Assembly (NCBI RefSeq): GCF_012641475.1
Contig: NZ_JABAIL010000004.1
Span: forward strand, 682,001 to 746,000
Length of the DNA stretch: 64,000 nt
Direction of reading: 5' to 3'
Source: Flammeovirga agarivorans
Lineage (GTDB): Bacteria > Bacteroidota > Bacteroidia > Cytophagales > Flammeovirgaceae
Shown: positions 1 through 9,233 of the stretch, piece after piece
Layout: the number at the start of each line of letters is the position of its first letter
Numbering within the stretch: position 1 is the stretch's first letter
Translations under genes and position numbers: made by a program
Notes under the pieces: model-generated
What the model saw: only the letters and a program-made list of their open reading frames with translations
The model's database searches: none
What the model was told of the DNA's origin: nothing

Positions 1-519
1 AAAAAGGATGGTACTGAATATATAGATGAAGACACTAAAAATGTAGATACCCATAAAGGTATTTTCTTGGATATTTTCCCTTTTGATGATGTTAAAGATC
101 CTGATAGTTTTGTTTGTCGACAACAAGCCAAGCTTGTTAACCAACTAACTTATACTCTCAGTAAGAAACGAGGAACTAAAGTATACCCTTCCAAAAGTAA
201 GTTTCAAAAAATCTTTGATTTCGTATTTAGCTTCTATAACATCAAAGGATTAGTAAAGCTCCAGAAGAAAATAATGACCTTCAATAACAACAAAGGTTAC
301 AACTATTTTATCAACTTCAGCAGTCCTTATTATTACAAAAAGGAGCTATTTCCAAAAGAGAAATATTATCCTATAAAAAAATATGAGTTTGAAGACACTC
401 AATTTGAAGGTCCTGCAGATTATGATTATGTATTGAGTCATGTTTTTGGAGACTATATGCAATTACCTCCGGAAGACAAAAGAATGACTCATGCTATCGA
501 TGTAAAATTTAACGACTAA
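1..519 (+). CDS. LicD-family transferase, 3' part only (5' end outside window)
   Basis: The frame is open from base 1, so this is the last 172 residues of a longer protein; the TTG at 67 is internal. The visible part reads HKGIFLDIFPFDDV and later FGDYMQLPPEDKR, both typical of the LicD family, which transfers phosphorylcholine or other phospho-alcohols from a CDP carrier to surface glycans. The N-terminal part with the usual nucleotidyltransferase aspartates lies outside the window. The gene is followed 12 bases later by a CTP-dependent cytidylyltransferase and then by a glycerol-1-phosphate dehydrogenase. That context points to transfer of a glycerol-phosphate-like group rather than choline. 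The family is clear; the substrate is inferred. Confidence 0.82.
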   Translation, partial: KKDGTEYIDEDTKNVDTHKGIFLDIFPFDDVKDPDSFVCRQQAKLVNQLTYTLSKKRGTKVYPSKSKFQKIFDFVFSFYNIKGLVKLQKKIMTFNNNKGYNYFINFSSPYYYKKELFPKEKYYPIKKYEFEDTQFEGPADYDYVLSHVFGDYMQLPPEDKRMTHAIDVKFND

Positions 520-531
520 TCAAACAAATAG

Positions 532-954
532 ATGACAAAGAAAAATATATACGTTGTAGGTGTTTTCGACTTATTTCACCGTGGACACCTAGAATTATTG
601 AAGAAATCTAAAGCATTAGGTACTCATCTGATCGTCGCTTTAAATGGTGATGACATGACAGCTCAATATAAAAGAAAACCTTTTGTCAGTGAAGAAGACC
701 GCCTTGCAATTATTGAATCTTTAGAGTGTGTAGACCAAGCATTTATTATTAATCAGTTCGACAATAAAGATGTTTTAATTGAATATGATATTGATGTTGT
801 TGTTCATGGAGATGATTGGGATGTTGAAGGTTATATGGAGCAAATTAGAGTTGATCAAGAATTTTTGGATAAGAATAAAATAGAATTAGCGTTCTTACCT
901 TATACACAAGGAATCAGCACTTCTGAATTAATTAAGACCATTAAGAACTCATAA
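532..954 (+). CDS. TagD-like cytidylyltransferase (glycerol-3-phosphate cytidylyltransferase family)
   Basis: 140 residues, the normal length for TagD/GCT enzymes, which join CTP to an alcohol phosphate and release pyrophosphate. The nucleotide-binding HxGH motif is HRGH at residues 16-19, and the C-terminal ISTSEL at about 128-133 matches the family's ISTT/S signature. The protein is soluble with no signal peptide. Its stop codon overlaps the start of the next gene by one base, so the two are translationally linked. Because the next gene makes sn-glycerol-1-phosphate, the true substrate may be glycerol-1-phosphate rather than the 3-phosphate; the sequence alone cannot tell. Other cytidylyltransferases, such as ethanolamine-phosphate types, are less likely given this context. 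Confidence 0.88.
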   Translation: MTKKNIYVVGVFDLFHRGHLELLKKSKALGTHLIVALNGDDMTAQYKRKPFVSEEDRLAIIESLECVDQAFIINQFDNKDVLIEYDIDVVVHGDDWDVEGYMEQIRVDQEFLDKNKIELAFLPYTQGISTSELIKTIKNS

Positions 955-1985
955 TGTTTTACAAACACATACCTATTCCAGTTATTTTAGAAATTGGGAA
1001 TCAACTTGTTGAAAAAATTCCACAAATATTAAAAGACAAGTCCTTCTACTTCCCAAAGATTGTTGTTTTTACATCCTCTTTTCTAGGAAATAGGTATGCT
1101 GATGTTTTAGAGAAAATTGGTGCTTTAAAAACTATTCATGTTAATGAAGCATCAATTTTAGAAGTTGAAAGAATAATTCTTGAAAATGATTTCAGCGCTG
1201 ATGAACTGTTCATTGGTTTTGGAGGAGGATCAGTTATTGACGTTGTCAAATTAATTTCTCATAAAACTAATAATGCCTATTTGAGTGTTCCTTCTACCTT
1301 ATCAAATGATGGATTATACTCACCTATTTCTAGGCTAATTAATAAGTCTGGTAAAAAAGAAAGTTATGGCGTGACACCTCCATTAGGTATAATAGCAGAC
1401 ATCAATATCATTAAAAAAAGCCCTAAAGTTAATATCTTATCAGGGGTTGGTGACTTAGTATCCAATCTAAATGCATTAAAAGATTGGGAGTTATCTAATC
1501 AGGTAACAAATGAGAAAATTGACAATTTTGCTGTTTCATTATCTTTATTAAGTGCCAATTCAATCCTCGAATACGCAGAAGAAGACCTGAAAAATGATGA
1601 ATTTCTGATTACATTGGCCAATGGGTTAGTTATTTCAGGCCTCGCTATGGTTATTTCTGGTAATTCAAGACCTGCAAGTGGTGCAGAACATTTAATAAGT
1701 CATGCTATAGATGAACTATACCCTGAGGATTCAACATTACATGGATTACAAGTAGCTTTTGGGCAAATTCTTATTGAGCAGGTATTTTTAGGTTCTTCAA
1801 CTTCCAAAGTACAAGAGTTCTATAAAAACATTGGTTTAACAAAAATACTTCAAGCCAACATCAATTTTTCTGATGAGCAACTAGAGAATATCCTACTACT
1901 ATCAAGTCAAATAAGAAAAAATAGATATACTGTACTGGACAATATATCTATTAGTAATATAAGCTTGAAATCATTTAAACTTTAG
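954..1985 (+). CDS. sn-glycerol-1-phosphate dehydrogenase (EgsA/AraM family)
   Basis: 343 residues of the iron-containing alcohol dehydrogenase / G1PDH fold. The NAD(P)-binding loop GGGS is at residues 90-93, followed by SVPSTLSNDG. The metal ligands expected for the family are visible as Asp167 (SGVGDLVSN), His246 (SGAEHLISH) and His263 (TLHGLQ). The enzyme reduces dihydroxyacetone phosphate to sn-glycerol-1-phosphate; it is best known from archaeal lipids and from AraM of Bacillus. It overlaps the cytidylyltransferase by one base and forms a three-gene run with the LicD-type transferase. Its last four bases overlap the convergent gldG. The family assignment is firm; its role in glycan decoration is inferred. 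Confidence 0.88.
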   Translation: MFYKHIPIPVILEIGNQLVEKIPQILKDKSFYFPKIVVFTSSFLGNRYADVLEKIGALKTIHVNEASILEVERIILENDFSADELFIGFGGGSVIDVVKLISHKTNNAYLSVPSTLSNDGLYSPISRLINKSGKKESYGVTPPLGIIADINIIKKSPKVNILSGVGDLVSNLNALKDWELSNQVTNEKIDNFAVSLSLLSANSILEYAEEDLKNDEFLITLANGLVISGLAMVISGNSRPASGAEHLISHAIDELYPEDSTLHGLQVAFGQILIEQVFLGSSTSKVQEFYKNIGLTKILQANINFSDEQLENILLLSSQIRKNRYTVLDNISISNISLKSFKL

Positions 1986-3649
1986 ATTTCATATTTACGT
2001 TTCCTCAAATAAATAAAAATACCTCCAAATAATACTGTTAACAATACTGGAATTCCAACGTTTATCCATTGCCACATGGCCTTCTCCTCTCTAATTTTGA
2101 AATTATCTAAAGGTCTTAAGGTCACTTTTTTATTTCTTGCCATTATCAATCCATCTTGATCTGTTAGGTAATTCATACTATTCATCAAGAATTCTAAATT
2201 AGAAAGTGATTGCCCTCTATGTCTATCAAATTCTATTGATTCTAGTTGCTTATTAATTGGATTGATTTCATTTTTTGCGATATCACCATCACCTACTATA
2301 ATTACTTTTGTTGGTTTTGTGGATGATTTAATCAATGATTTTTTATCAATACCCTTTGGTGGGAATCTATTCGCATAAAGAGATTTAAATGTCCCTTCCA
2401 ATAAATAGGCGATTGGAATATTCGGTTGATTAAATAATTCTTTTTTGTTTACTTCTTTTATCTCATCCAATGATACGATATTAGGCATTGCCCTCTTCCT
2501 AGAATAGTTTGAAGTAAATATCAAAGGCTCTTTCTTGATTCCAATGGATTTAACTGTGTCTAAAGAAGTAATAAAGCGACCATAAACAACATCCATATTC
2601 CTTACGATTGGATGTTCTGAAAATGTATTCAGATATATATTATAAGGCCAAGGTAGTTTCTTAATATTCGCTTTATCACCAAAATTCCCTGCCACAATTT
2701 CTATAAGACCGACTTGTTGATCTTGTATTAAATCAATATTAGGCCTTACTCCTAATCTGAACAATAAGTCTTCAATATTTAGATCATATCCAAAAGCATA
2801 AGTTCCACCCAATGGAATAGAATCCTTATTCATTTGTACTTTATCCAATAAGAAAAGAGCATTTCCTCCATCAACTAAATATTGATCAATAAAATACTTT
2901 TCTTTATTAGAGAACTTTGTTTTTGGTTGAGCAACCACTAATGCATCAAAGTTTTTGATGGTTGAAAGATCAGTTACCCAATTGACAATATATTTATTCT
3001 CAAGAGCCTCTGTGAACTCTTTCATCTCACTTGGAAATAATTCCTGATGACCTTGAACAATACCCACCCTTTTTGATTTTGCTTCTACTAATTCTTGAAT
3101 AACAGAAGCTAATTCATATTCAACACCTTCTATCGATTGATTGATCTGCTCTTGAGCTGATTTTGCTTTATTACCTTTTAATAGTAAAATCCCTTTTTGT
3201 TTACCCTTATAGGATATTAAAGCACCGGGGTAAATTAATCTTTGTGTCTGCTCGCCATTCGGTCCAACATCAAATAAAGTAGTCTGAGGAATACCTTTTT
3301 TTATTAATGAATTTTGAAATTGCTGCTTTTGTCTAGTATCTGCAAAATCATTTGGATCAATGAACCTGAAATCTAATTGCCCATTTGATTGTACTTTAAA
3401 TTCCTCTAGAGTTTCTAGAATAGCTAATTTCAGATGTTCAAACTCAGCGTTCAATGGGCCATCTAAATACACATCAATACTTACCTGATCAGGAAGATTT
3501 TCTAATAAACGTTCTGTTGCAGGATTAATTGTGAATCGTTTTTCTTCTGTTAAATCCCATCTAAAAAAGACTTTATCAGAATGTATGTTTAAGAAAATAA
3601 ACAAAAAAAGTATCGCTGAAAAAGTCAAGAGATCTTCCCACTTACGCAT
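1982..3649 (-). CDS. gldG: gliding-motility ABC transporter auxiliary protein GldG
   Basis: 555 residues with an N-terminal membrane helix (about 8-23), a long periplasmic region and a C-terminal helix (about 528-548) before RKRKYEI. The opening block FFRWDLTEEKRFTINPAT and the glycine-rich central region are those of GldG/Gld-type substrate-binding components (ABC_transp_aux family). In Flavobacterium, GldA, GldF and GldG form an ABC transporter linked to gliding. Here the permease gene gldF is not next to it: the upstream neighbour on the same strand is an unrelated secreted protein 174 bases away, and the downstream neighbour is convergent. The gene therefore appears monocistronic or partnered with components elsewhere. 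Confidence 0.87.
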   Translation of the reverse strand: MRKWEDLLTFSAILFLFIFLNIHSDKVFFRWDLTEEKRFTINPATERLLENLPDQVSIDVYLDGPLNAEFEHLKLAILETLEEFKVQSNGQLDFRFIDPNDFADTRQKQQFQNSLIKKGIPQTTLFDVGPNGEQTQRLIYPGALISYKGKQKGILLLKGNKAKSAQEQINQSIEGVEYELASVIQELVEAKSKRVGIVQGHQELFPSEMKEFTEALENKYIVNWVTDLSTIKNFDALVVAQPKTKFSNKEKYFIDQYLVDGGNALFLLDKVQMNKDSIPLGGTYAFGYDLNIEDLLFRLGVRPNIDLIQDQQVGLIEIVAGNFGDKANIKKLPWPYNIYLNTFSEHPIVRNMDVVYGRFITSLDTVKSIGIKKEPLIFTSNYSRKRAMPNIVSLDEIKEVNKKELFNQPNIPIAYLLEGTFKSLYANRFPPKGIDKKSLIKSSTKPTKVIIVGDGDIAKNEINPINKQLESIEFDRHRGQSLSNLEFLMNSMNYLTDQDGLIMARNKKVTLRPLDNFKIREEKAMWQWINVGIPVLLTVLFGGIFIYLRKRKYEI

Positions 3650-3764
3650 ATATTGTTGGAATGTTTGTCGAATTTAAATTGAACTTGCAAAATGCGGTGT
3701 TTTCGATAAAAAATCAATAAAGTTTACATTTAAATCTAGAACATTTTACTATACCTCTAAATAG

Positions 3765-3807
3765 AAAAGCAAGGGCAATTATAATAACAACAAATACCCT
3801 TGCTTTT
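3765..3807 (-). terminator. intrinsic terminator downstream of the propeller protein
   Basis: Perfect 11-bp stem (3765-3775 with 3797-3807, AAAAGCAAGGG against CCCTTGCTTTT) with a 21-base loop, just past the stop of the gene at 3824. The A-rich left arm reads as a T tract on the minus strand. It separates that gene from gldG. Confidence 0.75.
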
Positions 3808-3823
3808 AAGTCTTCTACAAGTT

Positions 3824-6361
3824 TTAGTTCAATACTTTGAAAGTATGGACAGCCTCTAACACATCACTCGAAAGAACGATATATAAAAGCCCCTTTTCAA
3901 GACCTTCTAATGATATGTCATTATTTGAAGGAGTAATTTCTCCACTATGAAGTTTACTTCCTTTTCCGTTATAGATGTGGTATTGAAATACACCTTCTGA
4001 CAGTCCTTTAACCATTACTGTATTTTCATTACGTAATATCGGGTCTGTATTTAATATCTCAATTTTGTTCAAATTCGTAATGGCATTTGATAAAACCATT
4101 AAATTCGGGTAACCATAGAGGAAGTAAAACTGATCAGGATTATCTTCTGCTAAAACTACGAAGTGACTTTCATGAAAACGCACGGCAGTACCAAATCTAA
4201 TTTCACTCTCAATCTCTTCTGGAATAAAAGTTTCTTTCCATTCAGCACTCATGGAATCATTATCTAATAAAAATAAGTGGGTTGAACCATGAACATCAGC
4301 TCGAAATGCACCAACAAGTAATGTATCACCTTTTACTTGAACATCTGACCCAAAACTTTCACCATTATTTCCTGTAGGGTTTGATACAACGTAGCCTTTT
4401 AAATCTGAGCTCCATAATTCTTTATCTGGTCGATGATAAATAACAACTTCACCATCTATATTATCTGTTTTATAATCAGTTACAGCAATCATGTCATCAT
4501 TTAAATCCAAATGAATACCAAACTGATGACCTCGATTATTAGGATGCTGTAATTCTACACTTGGAGTTTCAACTTCATCAATAAAACCATTTGAAGGAAG
4601 GTTATAAACATAAGCCGTTCCTTTCCAATTATCTTTACCTAAAGCCCCTACTAATATTGCATCTTTAGAAATTCTTATTTGATGTGAAAAATACTCATTT
4701 GTCTTAGGGTTAGGAGATTTTAGAGTTGTTATATTCACGCCTTCCGACCAAGACTCTTTAAGCCTTTCAATATAAAACCCTCTTCCTTCATAATGATTCT
4801 GTCTATAAGCTCCTACTACTGCTCTTCCATTTAATATATCTACTGAGAATCCAAAGTAACCATCCCCAAGTGGATTAGTTATTTGATAAGATTCCGTCAT
4901 ATCTGACCAACCTTCTGCTGGCTTTTCATATATATAAACCTTATCTGTTTCTGGAGAACCTACTATTATTTCATCACCGGAAATCGCTACAGCAAAACCA
5001 AACATATCATCATCTACACCATCTGATGAACTTAACTGTGCGACTTCTTCCCATTCACCATTTTGGAATTCATATACAAAGGCACTACCTGGGATATTAT
5101 TCTCTCCTTCATAAGTTCCTAAAACCATTACGTCCCCATCTACGTCTAAATGGCGAGATTTGGTATATAGCGAAATATTAGACTCCTTTTCTTTAAACAG
5201 GTAGACTTTTTGTCTAGGGTTGTACATCGAATTAATAGCAACATATTCACCTAAAATTTTTACCGCTGAGCCAAAGAAATCATTTGATGCTCCTTCTTCG
5301 AGTTGATAAGAGTTCATTAAAGTGACGCCAGTATTCTTCTCATTATCAAATCCGTATAAATAGACTTTTCCTTTTCCTAAATGTTGTGATCCTCCAATTA
5401 ATAATTTATCTGAAGTAATATCTAAATCAGAACCGAAATGAGAACCATTAACTATTTCTTCATTAGTAATAAAATAGCTCTCAGTAGCATCTTCCCATCC
5501 TTGATTTGGCTTATTAAATACAACTACTCTTCCTGCATTATTACGTCCATAATCAGTAGCAACAATAGTATTACCATTAATAGCTACATGCATACCTAAT
5601 TGATAAGAGCTATTTGAAGTTGTCAAAGTAGCTGTGGGAAGTATCTTTTCATCTTTTTCTATTTTAGAAAATAACCCATCATAAACTCGTACTGCTCCTG
5701 TCCAATTATTATTACCTATATTTCCCACAACAAGTGTTTCGCCATGTAGTCTTACCTCATGTCCAAAATATTGATTACCACCTTCAACTGGAGCTGAAAT
5801 ATTTTTATAGAAGTAGTTATTATCACTCCATTTCTCTCCGAATGATTTTTTATATACTGTTACTGCTCCTTCATAGCTATCTAACCTATATGCTCCAACT
5901 GAAAGTAAATTGTCTTTGAGTGATAATGAAAAACCAAACCAACCATTTGATAAAAAAGGAGTATCTATTTTGTGTGTTTCGGTCATATTAACCCAACCCC
6001 CATCAGGTTTTTCGAATACATAAACAGCATCCGATTTAGGTGCTCCAACAACTATTACATCATCTGAAATATCTACGGCAAAACCAAAATGGGTATTATT
6101 TGCGGTTTCATCACTTTCTGTAGTAAGTTTTGCCAGTTGAACTAGTTCTCCATTTTCTAAACGATGAACAAATACGGCTCCTTTTAATTGACTTGATGCA
6201 TATGCACCAACAATTACAATATCACCAGAAGACTCCATGTATCTAACTTCATCATAGTCAGTTAATTTTTCACCGACATCAAGAGCAAAGACTGGAATAC
6301 ATAGTATACAAGAAATTAATATTGCGGATAAGCAAGAGCAGGTAAGCTTTAGTGAAGTCAT
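3824..6361 (-). CDS. secreted double beta-propeller (FG-GAP-like repeats) with type IX-like C-terminal tail
   Basis: 845 residues. A hydrophobic signal peptide (about 1-26) is followed by 14 repeats of the type FGxxVxI...IIVGA, which are FG-GAP/integrin-type propeller blades. They fall into two blocks, residues 37-392 and 402-751, that align at a constant offset of about 360 residues: FGFAVDI at 92 and FGFAVAI at 454; FGSDLDI at 309 and FGSDVQV at 670. The last roughly 75 residues (NTDPILRNENTVMVKGL ... GLLYIVLSSD ... HTFKVLN) resemble a type IX secretion sorting domain, so export to the cell surface or medium is likely. I see no enzyme motif; binding or adhesion is inferred. It has its own consensus promoter and terminator. 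Confidence 0.82.
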   Translation of the reverse strand: MTSLKLTCSCLSAILISCILCIPVFALDVGEKLTDYDEVRYMESSGDIVIVGAYASSQLKGAVFVHRLENGELVQLAKLTTESDETANNTHFGFAVDISDDVIVVGAPKSDAVYVFEKPDGGWVNMTETHKIDTPFLSNGWFGFSLSLKDNLLSVGAYRLDSYEGAVTVYKKSFGEKWSDNNYFYKNISAPVEGGNQYFGHEVRLHGETLVVGNIGNNNWTGAVRVYDGLFSKIEKDEKILPTATLTTSNSSYQLGMHVAINGNTIVATDYGRNNAGRVVVFNKPNQGWEDATESYFITNEEIVNGSHFGSDLDITSDKLLIGGSQHLGKGKVYLYGFDNEKNTGVTLMNSYQLEEGASNDFFGSAVKILGEYVAINSMYNPRQKVYLFKEKESNISLYTKSRHLDVDGDVMVLGTYEGENNIPGSAFVYEFQNGEWEEVAQLSSSDGVDDDMFGFAVAISGDEIIVGSPETDKVYIYEKPAEGWSDMTESYQITNPLGDGYFGFSVDILNGRAVVGAYRQNHYEGRGFYIERLKESWSEGVNITTLKSPNPKTNEYFSHQIRISKDAILVGALGKDNWKGTAYVYNLPSNGFIDEVETPSVELQHPNNRGHQFGIHLDLNDDMIAVTDYKTDNIDGEVVIYHRPDKELWSSDLKGYVVSNPTGNNGESFGSDVQVKGDTLLVGAFRADVHGSTHLFLLDNDSMSAEWKETFIPEEIESEIRFGTAVRFHESHFVVLAEDNPDQFYFLYGYPNLMVLSNAITNLNKIEILNTDPILRNENTVMVKGLSEGVFQYHIYNGKGSKLHSGEITPSNNDISLEGLEKGLLYIVLSSDVLEAVHTFKVLN
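4109..6253 (-). repeat. protein-level tandem duplication: two seven-blade propellers
   Basis: The two halves of the secreted protein (about 5186-6253 and 4109-5158) encode matching series of seven blades each, in the same order and nearly the same spacing. Shared landmarks in both halves include a EKP..GW..MTE loop after blade 2 and a NW.G loop after blade 4. The identity is visible in protein but not in long DNA runs, so the duplication is old. Confidence 0.8.
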
Positions 6362-6395
6362 TTTTAATTTTAGTTCTTTATTACAATAGTTTCTC

Positions 6396-6426
6396 CAAAA
6401 CTATCTAAATAGTTTTTCATATACAA
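6396..6426 (-). promoter_or_regulatory. promoter of the propeller gene, with overlapping inverted repeat
   Basis: On the minus strand a TTG (6424-6426) is followed after 20 bases by TAGTTTTG (6396-6403), which fits the Bacteroidota -33/-7 pattern TTG-N19-20-TAnnTTTG. The start codon is 35 bases downstream. A perfect inverted repeat, AACTAT-4-ATAGTT (6399-6414), overlaps the -7 element and spacer and could be an operator. Confidence 0.55.
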
Positions 6427-6504
6427 TCCTTTCTCCAAGTATATAATTATACATCGAATTTGATAAATTAAGCTCTATTCACGTCAATTGTTTATGAAAT
6501 AATG

Positions 6505-6512
6505 TACTTTTG
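6505..6512 (+). promoter_or_regulatory. -7 promoter element for the CCA/poly(A) polymerase gene
   Basis: TACTTTTG matches TAnnTTTG exactly and lies 35 bases before the GTG start. The only upstream TTG (6488-6490) is closer than usual (14 bases), so the -33 part is weak. Confidence 0.45.
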
Positions 6513-6546
6513 CAAATTCAAATAGAATACAGAAAAATTTACAATA

Positions 6547-7974
6547 GTGAATTTTAAAGATACTTTAGATAAAAATCCAATTTTTGGAATTGTTGCTAAA
6601 AGTGCAAAAGCGGTAGGCTTCGATACTTATTTGGTCGGAGGCTTTGTGCGTGACTTACTTTTAGAACGTCCTTCCAAAGATATTGATATAGTTTGTGTAG
6701 GCAGTGGTATAGTCTTAGCTGAGGATGTTGCAAAAAGAGGTGGTAACCTTCCTTGTAATACTTTTAAGAGCTTCGGTACTGCAATGGTAAAATTTGACGA
6801 GTATGAAGTCGAATTTGTAGGAGCAAGAAAAGAATCTTATAGAAGAGAATCTCGTAAGCCTATCGTAGAAGATGGTACACTTGAAGACGATCAGAATAGA
6901 AGAGACTTTACAATCAATGCACTTGCTATTTCATTAAATGAGGATAATTACGGTGATCTTGTAGATCCTTTCGGTGGCATAGATGATCTGAAAAAGAAGA
7001 ACATAATTACACCACTTGAGCCGAATATCACATTCTCTGATGATCCATTAAGAATGATGAGAGCCATTAGATTTGCTTCTCAACTTACCTTTGATATCGA
7101 TCCAGACACTTTTGATGCGATTACTGAAAATAAAGAACGCATCGAAATTGTCTCTAAAGAGCGTATCATGGATGAACTTAATAAAATCATCCTTTCTCCA
7201 CTTCCTTCTTATGGCTTTAAATTGCTATTTACTTCAGGGTTATTAAAACTAATTTTCCCTGAAATGCAGAACCTTTATGGCGTTGAGCGTAGAGATGGTA
7301 AAGGCCATAAGGATAATTTCTACCATACTTTAAAGGTACTTGACAATGTAGCTGAAAAATCAGATGATTTGTGGCTCCGTTGGGCTGCAATATTACATGA
7401 CATTGCAAAACCTCCTACCAAAAGATTTAATAGCAAAGTAGGTTGGACGTTTCATGGACATGAAGACAAAGGAGCGAGAATGGTTCCTGGTATATTCAAA
7501 AGAATGAAACTTCCATTGAATGATAAGATGAAGTTTGTACAAAAACTTGTGAAGCTTCACCTAAGACCTATTGCATTAGTAAAGAAAGAAGTAACAGATT
7601 CAGCGGTAAGAAGATTACTTTTTGAAGCTGGCGATGATATTGATGCTTTAATGTTACTTTGCCGAGCGGATATTACCTCTAAAGATGGTAACAAAGTAAA
7701 ACGCTATTTATCTAATTTTGATTATGTTGAAACAAGATTGGAAGCAGTAGAGGAAAGTGATAAAGTGAGAAACTTCCAACCTGTTATTACTGGAGAGTTA
7801 ATCATGAATACATTCGAGATCAAGCCTTCCAAAGAAGTTGGACAGATAAAAGCAATTGTAAGAGAAGCTATCCTTGATGGCAAAATCAAAAATACTATGG
7901 AAGAAGCACTTCCATTTATGATTCAATCAGGAATTGAACTAGGGCTTACTCCCATTAAAGACAACAAAGAATAA
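6547..7974 (+). CDS. CCA tRNA nucleotidyltransferase / poly(A) polymerase family with HD domain
   Basis: 475 residues starting at GTG. The class II nucleotidyltransferase core is clear: LVGGFVRDLL (29-38, GG and RD), catalytic DxD at Asp45/Asp47, and RRDFTINAL after it. The RNA-binding head domain follows (DDPLRMMRAIRFASQL). A C-terminal HD phosphohydrolase domain has HDIAKP and FHGHEDKG motifs. Bacteroidota commonly carry a single enzyme of this HD-containing type; it probably repairs tRNA CCA ends, but poly(A) addition cannot be excluded. hemE follows 15 bases later, so the two are probably co-transcribed. Confidence 0.9.
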   Translation: MNFKDTLDKNPIFGIVAKSAKAVGFDTYLVGGFVRDLLLERPSKDIDIVCVGSGIVLAEDVAKRGGNLPCNTFKSFGTAMVKFDEYEVEFVGARKESYRRESRKPIVEDGTLEDDQNRRDFTINALAISLNEDNYGDLVDPFGGIDDLKKKNIITPLEPNITFSDDPLRMMRAIRFASQLTFDIDPDTFDAITENKERIEIVSKERIMDELNKIILSPLPSYGFKLLFTSGLLKLIFPEMQNLYGVERRDGKGHKDNFYHTLKVLDNVAEKSDDLWLRWAAILHDIAKPPTKRFNSKVGWTFHGHEDKGARMVPGIFKRMKLPLNDKMKFVQKLVKLHLRPIALVKKEVTDSAVRRLLFEAGDDIDALMLLCRADITSKDGNKVKRYLSNFDYVETRLEAVEESDKVRNFQPVITGELIMNTFEIKPSKEVGQIKAIVREAILDGKIKNTMEEALPFMIQSGIELGLTPIKDNKE

Positions 7975-7989
7975 ACTAAGTCTATATAT

Positions 7990-9018
7990 ATGAACGATTT
8001 AATTCTTCGCGCCGCAAGAGGTGAAAAAACAGAAAGAACTCCTGTATGGTTAATGCGCCAAGCGGGTAGAATTTTACCAGAATATAGAGCTGTAAGAGCC
8101 AGCGTATCTGGATTTGTTGAGTTATGTCAAACTCCTGAATTAGCATGTGAAGTAACAATTCAACCTGTTGATTTATTAGGTGTTGACGCTGCTATTATTT
8201 TTTCAGATATCTTAGTGATTCCAGAAGCAATGGGACTTCCATATGAAATGGTGGAAAAAAGAGGTCCATTCTTCCCTACTACAATCCAAACAGAAAGTGA
8301 CTTAAATAAAATTAGAGTGGCTGATGTGGAATCTGACTTAGGATATGTATTAGATGCGATCAAATTAACAAAGAAAGAATTAAATGACCGCGTTCCATTA
8401 ATCGGTTTTGCGGGTGCTCCATTTACTATCTTCTGTTATATGATCGAAGGTCAAGGTTCTAAGACTTTCTCGAAAGCAAAGAAAATGTTCTATACACAAC
8501 CTGAGTTCTCTCATAAGTTGTTACAGATGATTACAGATTCTACTATTGCATATTTAAAGGCTCAAATTGCAGCTGGTGCAGATATGATTCAAATCTTCGA
8601 TTCTTGGGCGGGTATTCTTTCTCCTGCACAATATGAAGTATTTGCAATGCCATATATCAACCAAATCTGTGATGCAATCACTGAAGTACCAAAAACAGTA
8701 TTTGCTAAAGGTGCGTACTTTGCTCGTGAAGCAATTGGTAAGTCAAATTGTAATACAATGGGTCTTGATTGGAACATGGATGTAGCCGAATCAAGAGCTC
8801 TTGCTAACGGTAAAGTACTACAAGGTAATTTAGACCCTTGTGCTTTATACGGTTCAGATAAAGATATTGAGGCTGCCACAAAAGCCATGTTAGATCAGTT
8901 TGGCCCTGATAAACATATCGCTAATTTAGGTCATGGAGTTTACCCTGACATCAACCCTGAAAAGGTTAAAGTGTTTATCAATACTGTAAAAGAATATTCT
9001 GAAAAAATGAGAGGATAG
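7990..9018 (+). CDS. hemE: uroporphyrinogen decarboxylase
   Basis: 342 residues, full length. The signature [13 protein letters not shown] is at residues 21-33, and the second family block ([16 protein letters not shown]) is intact. The enzyme removes four carboxyl groups from uroporphyrinogen III to give coproporphyrinogen III in heme biosynthesis, in the cytosol. It lies 15 bases after the nucleotidyltransferase gene and is followed by a strong terminator. Ferrochelatase (hemH) is in the same window about 10 kb away but not in the same operon. Confidence 0.96.
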   Translation: MNDLILRAARGEKTERTPVWLMRQAGRILPEYRAVRASVSGFVELCQTPELACEVTIQPVDLLGVDAAIIFSDILVIPEAMGLPYEMVEKRGPFFPTTIQTESDLNKIRVADVESDLGYVLDAIKLTKKELNDRVPLIGFAGAPFTIFCYMIEGQGSKTFSKAKKMFYTQPEFSHKLLQMITDSTIAYLKAQIAAGADMIQIFDSWAGILSPAQYEVFAMPYINQICDAITEVPKTVFAKGAYFAREAIGKSNCNTMGLDWNMDVAESRALANGKVLQGNLDPCALYGSDKDIEAATKAMLDQFGPDKHIANLGHGVYPDINPEKVKVFINTVKEYSEKMRG

Positions 9019-9052
9019 AAACCTCAATATTTATTCAGTAATTCATATTATA

Positions 9053-9097
9053 AATCCTTATGTAGTTGAGTAACAATCAATACATAAGGATTTTTTT
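9053..9097 (+). terminator. intrinsic terminator after hemE
   Basis: Perfect 12-bp stem AATCCTTATGTA (9053-9064) with TACATAAGGATT (9081-9092), followed directly by a T run to 9097. Confidence 0.85.
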
Positions 9098-9233
9098 GTT
9101 TAATTATAAAACATATACATTAAGCTTAAAAATACACAAAAACATCATTTTGCGTTTTTTTTGATCATTATTATTTAAATTTCCACTATATTTAACAAAC
9201 GATTTTTTTCAGTACAGAACAATTATACCAAAT

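Noticed and set aside
5734-5919. 61-codon frame on the plus strand
   Set aside because: Lies inside the propeller gene on the opposite strand; hydrophobic and repetitive from the repeat DNA, not a gene.
8160-8888. Two minus-strand frames within hemE
   Set aside because: Antisense shadows of a highly conserved enzyme; composition is not protein-like.
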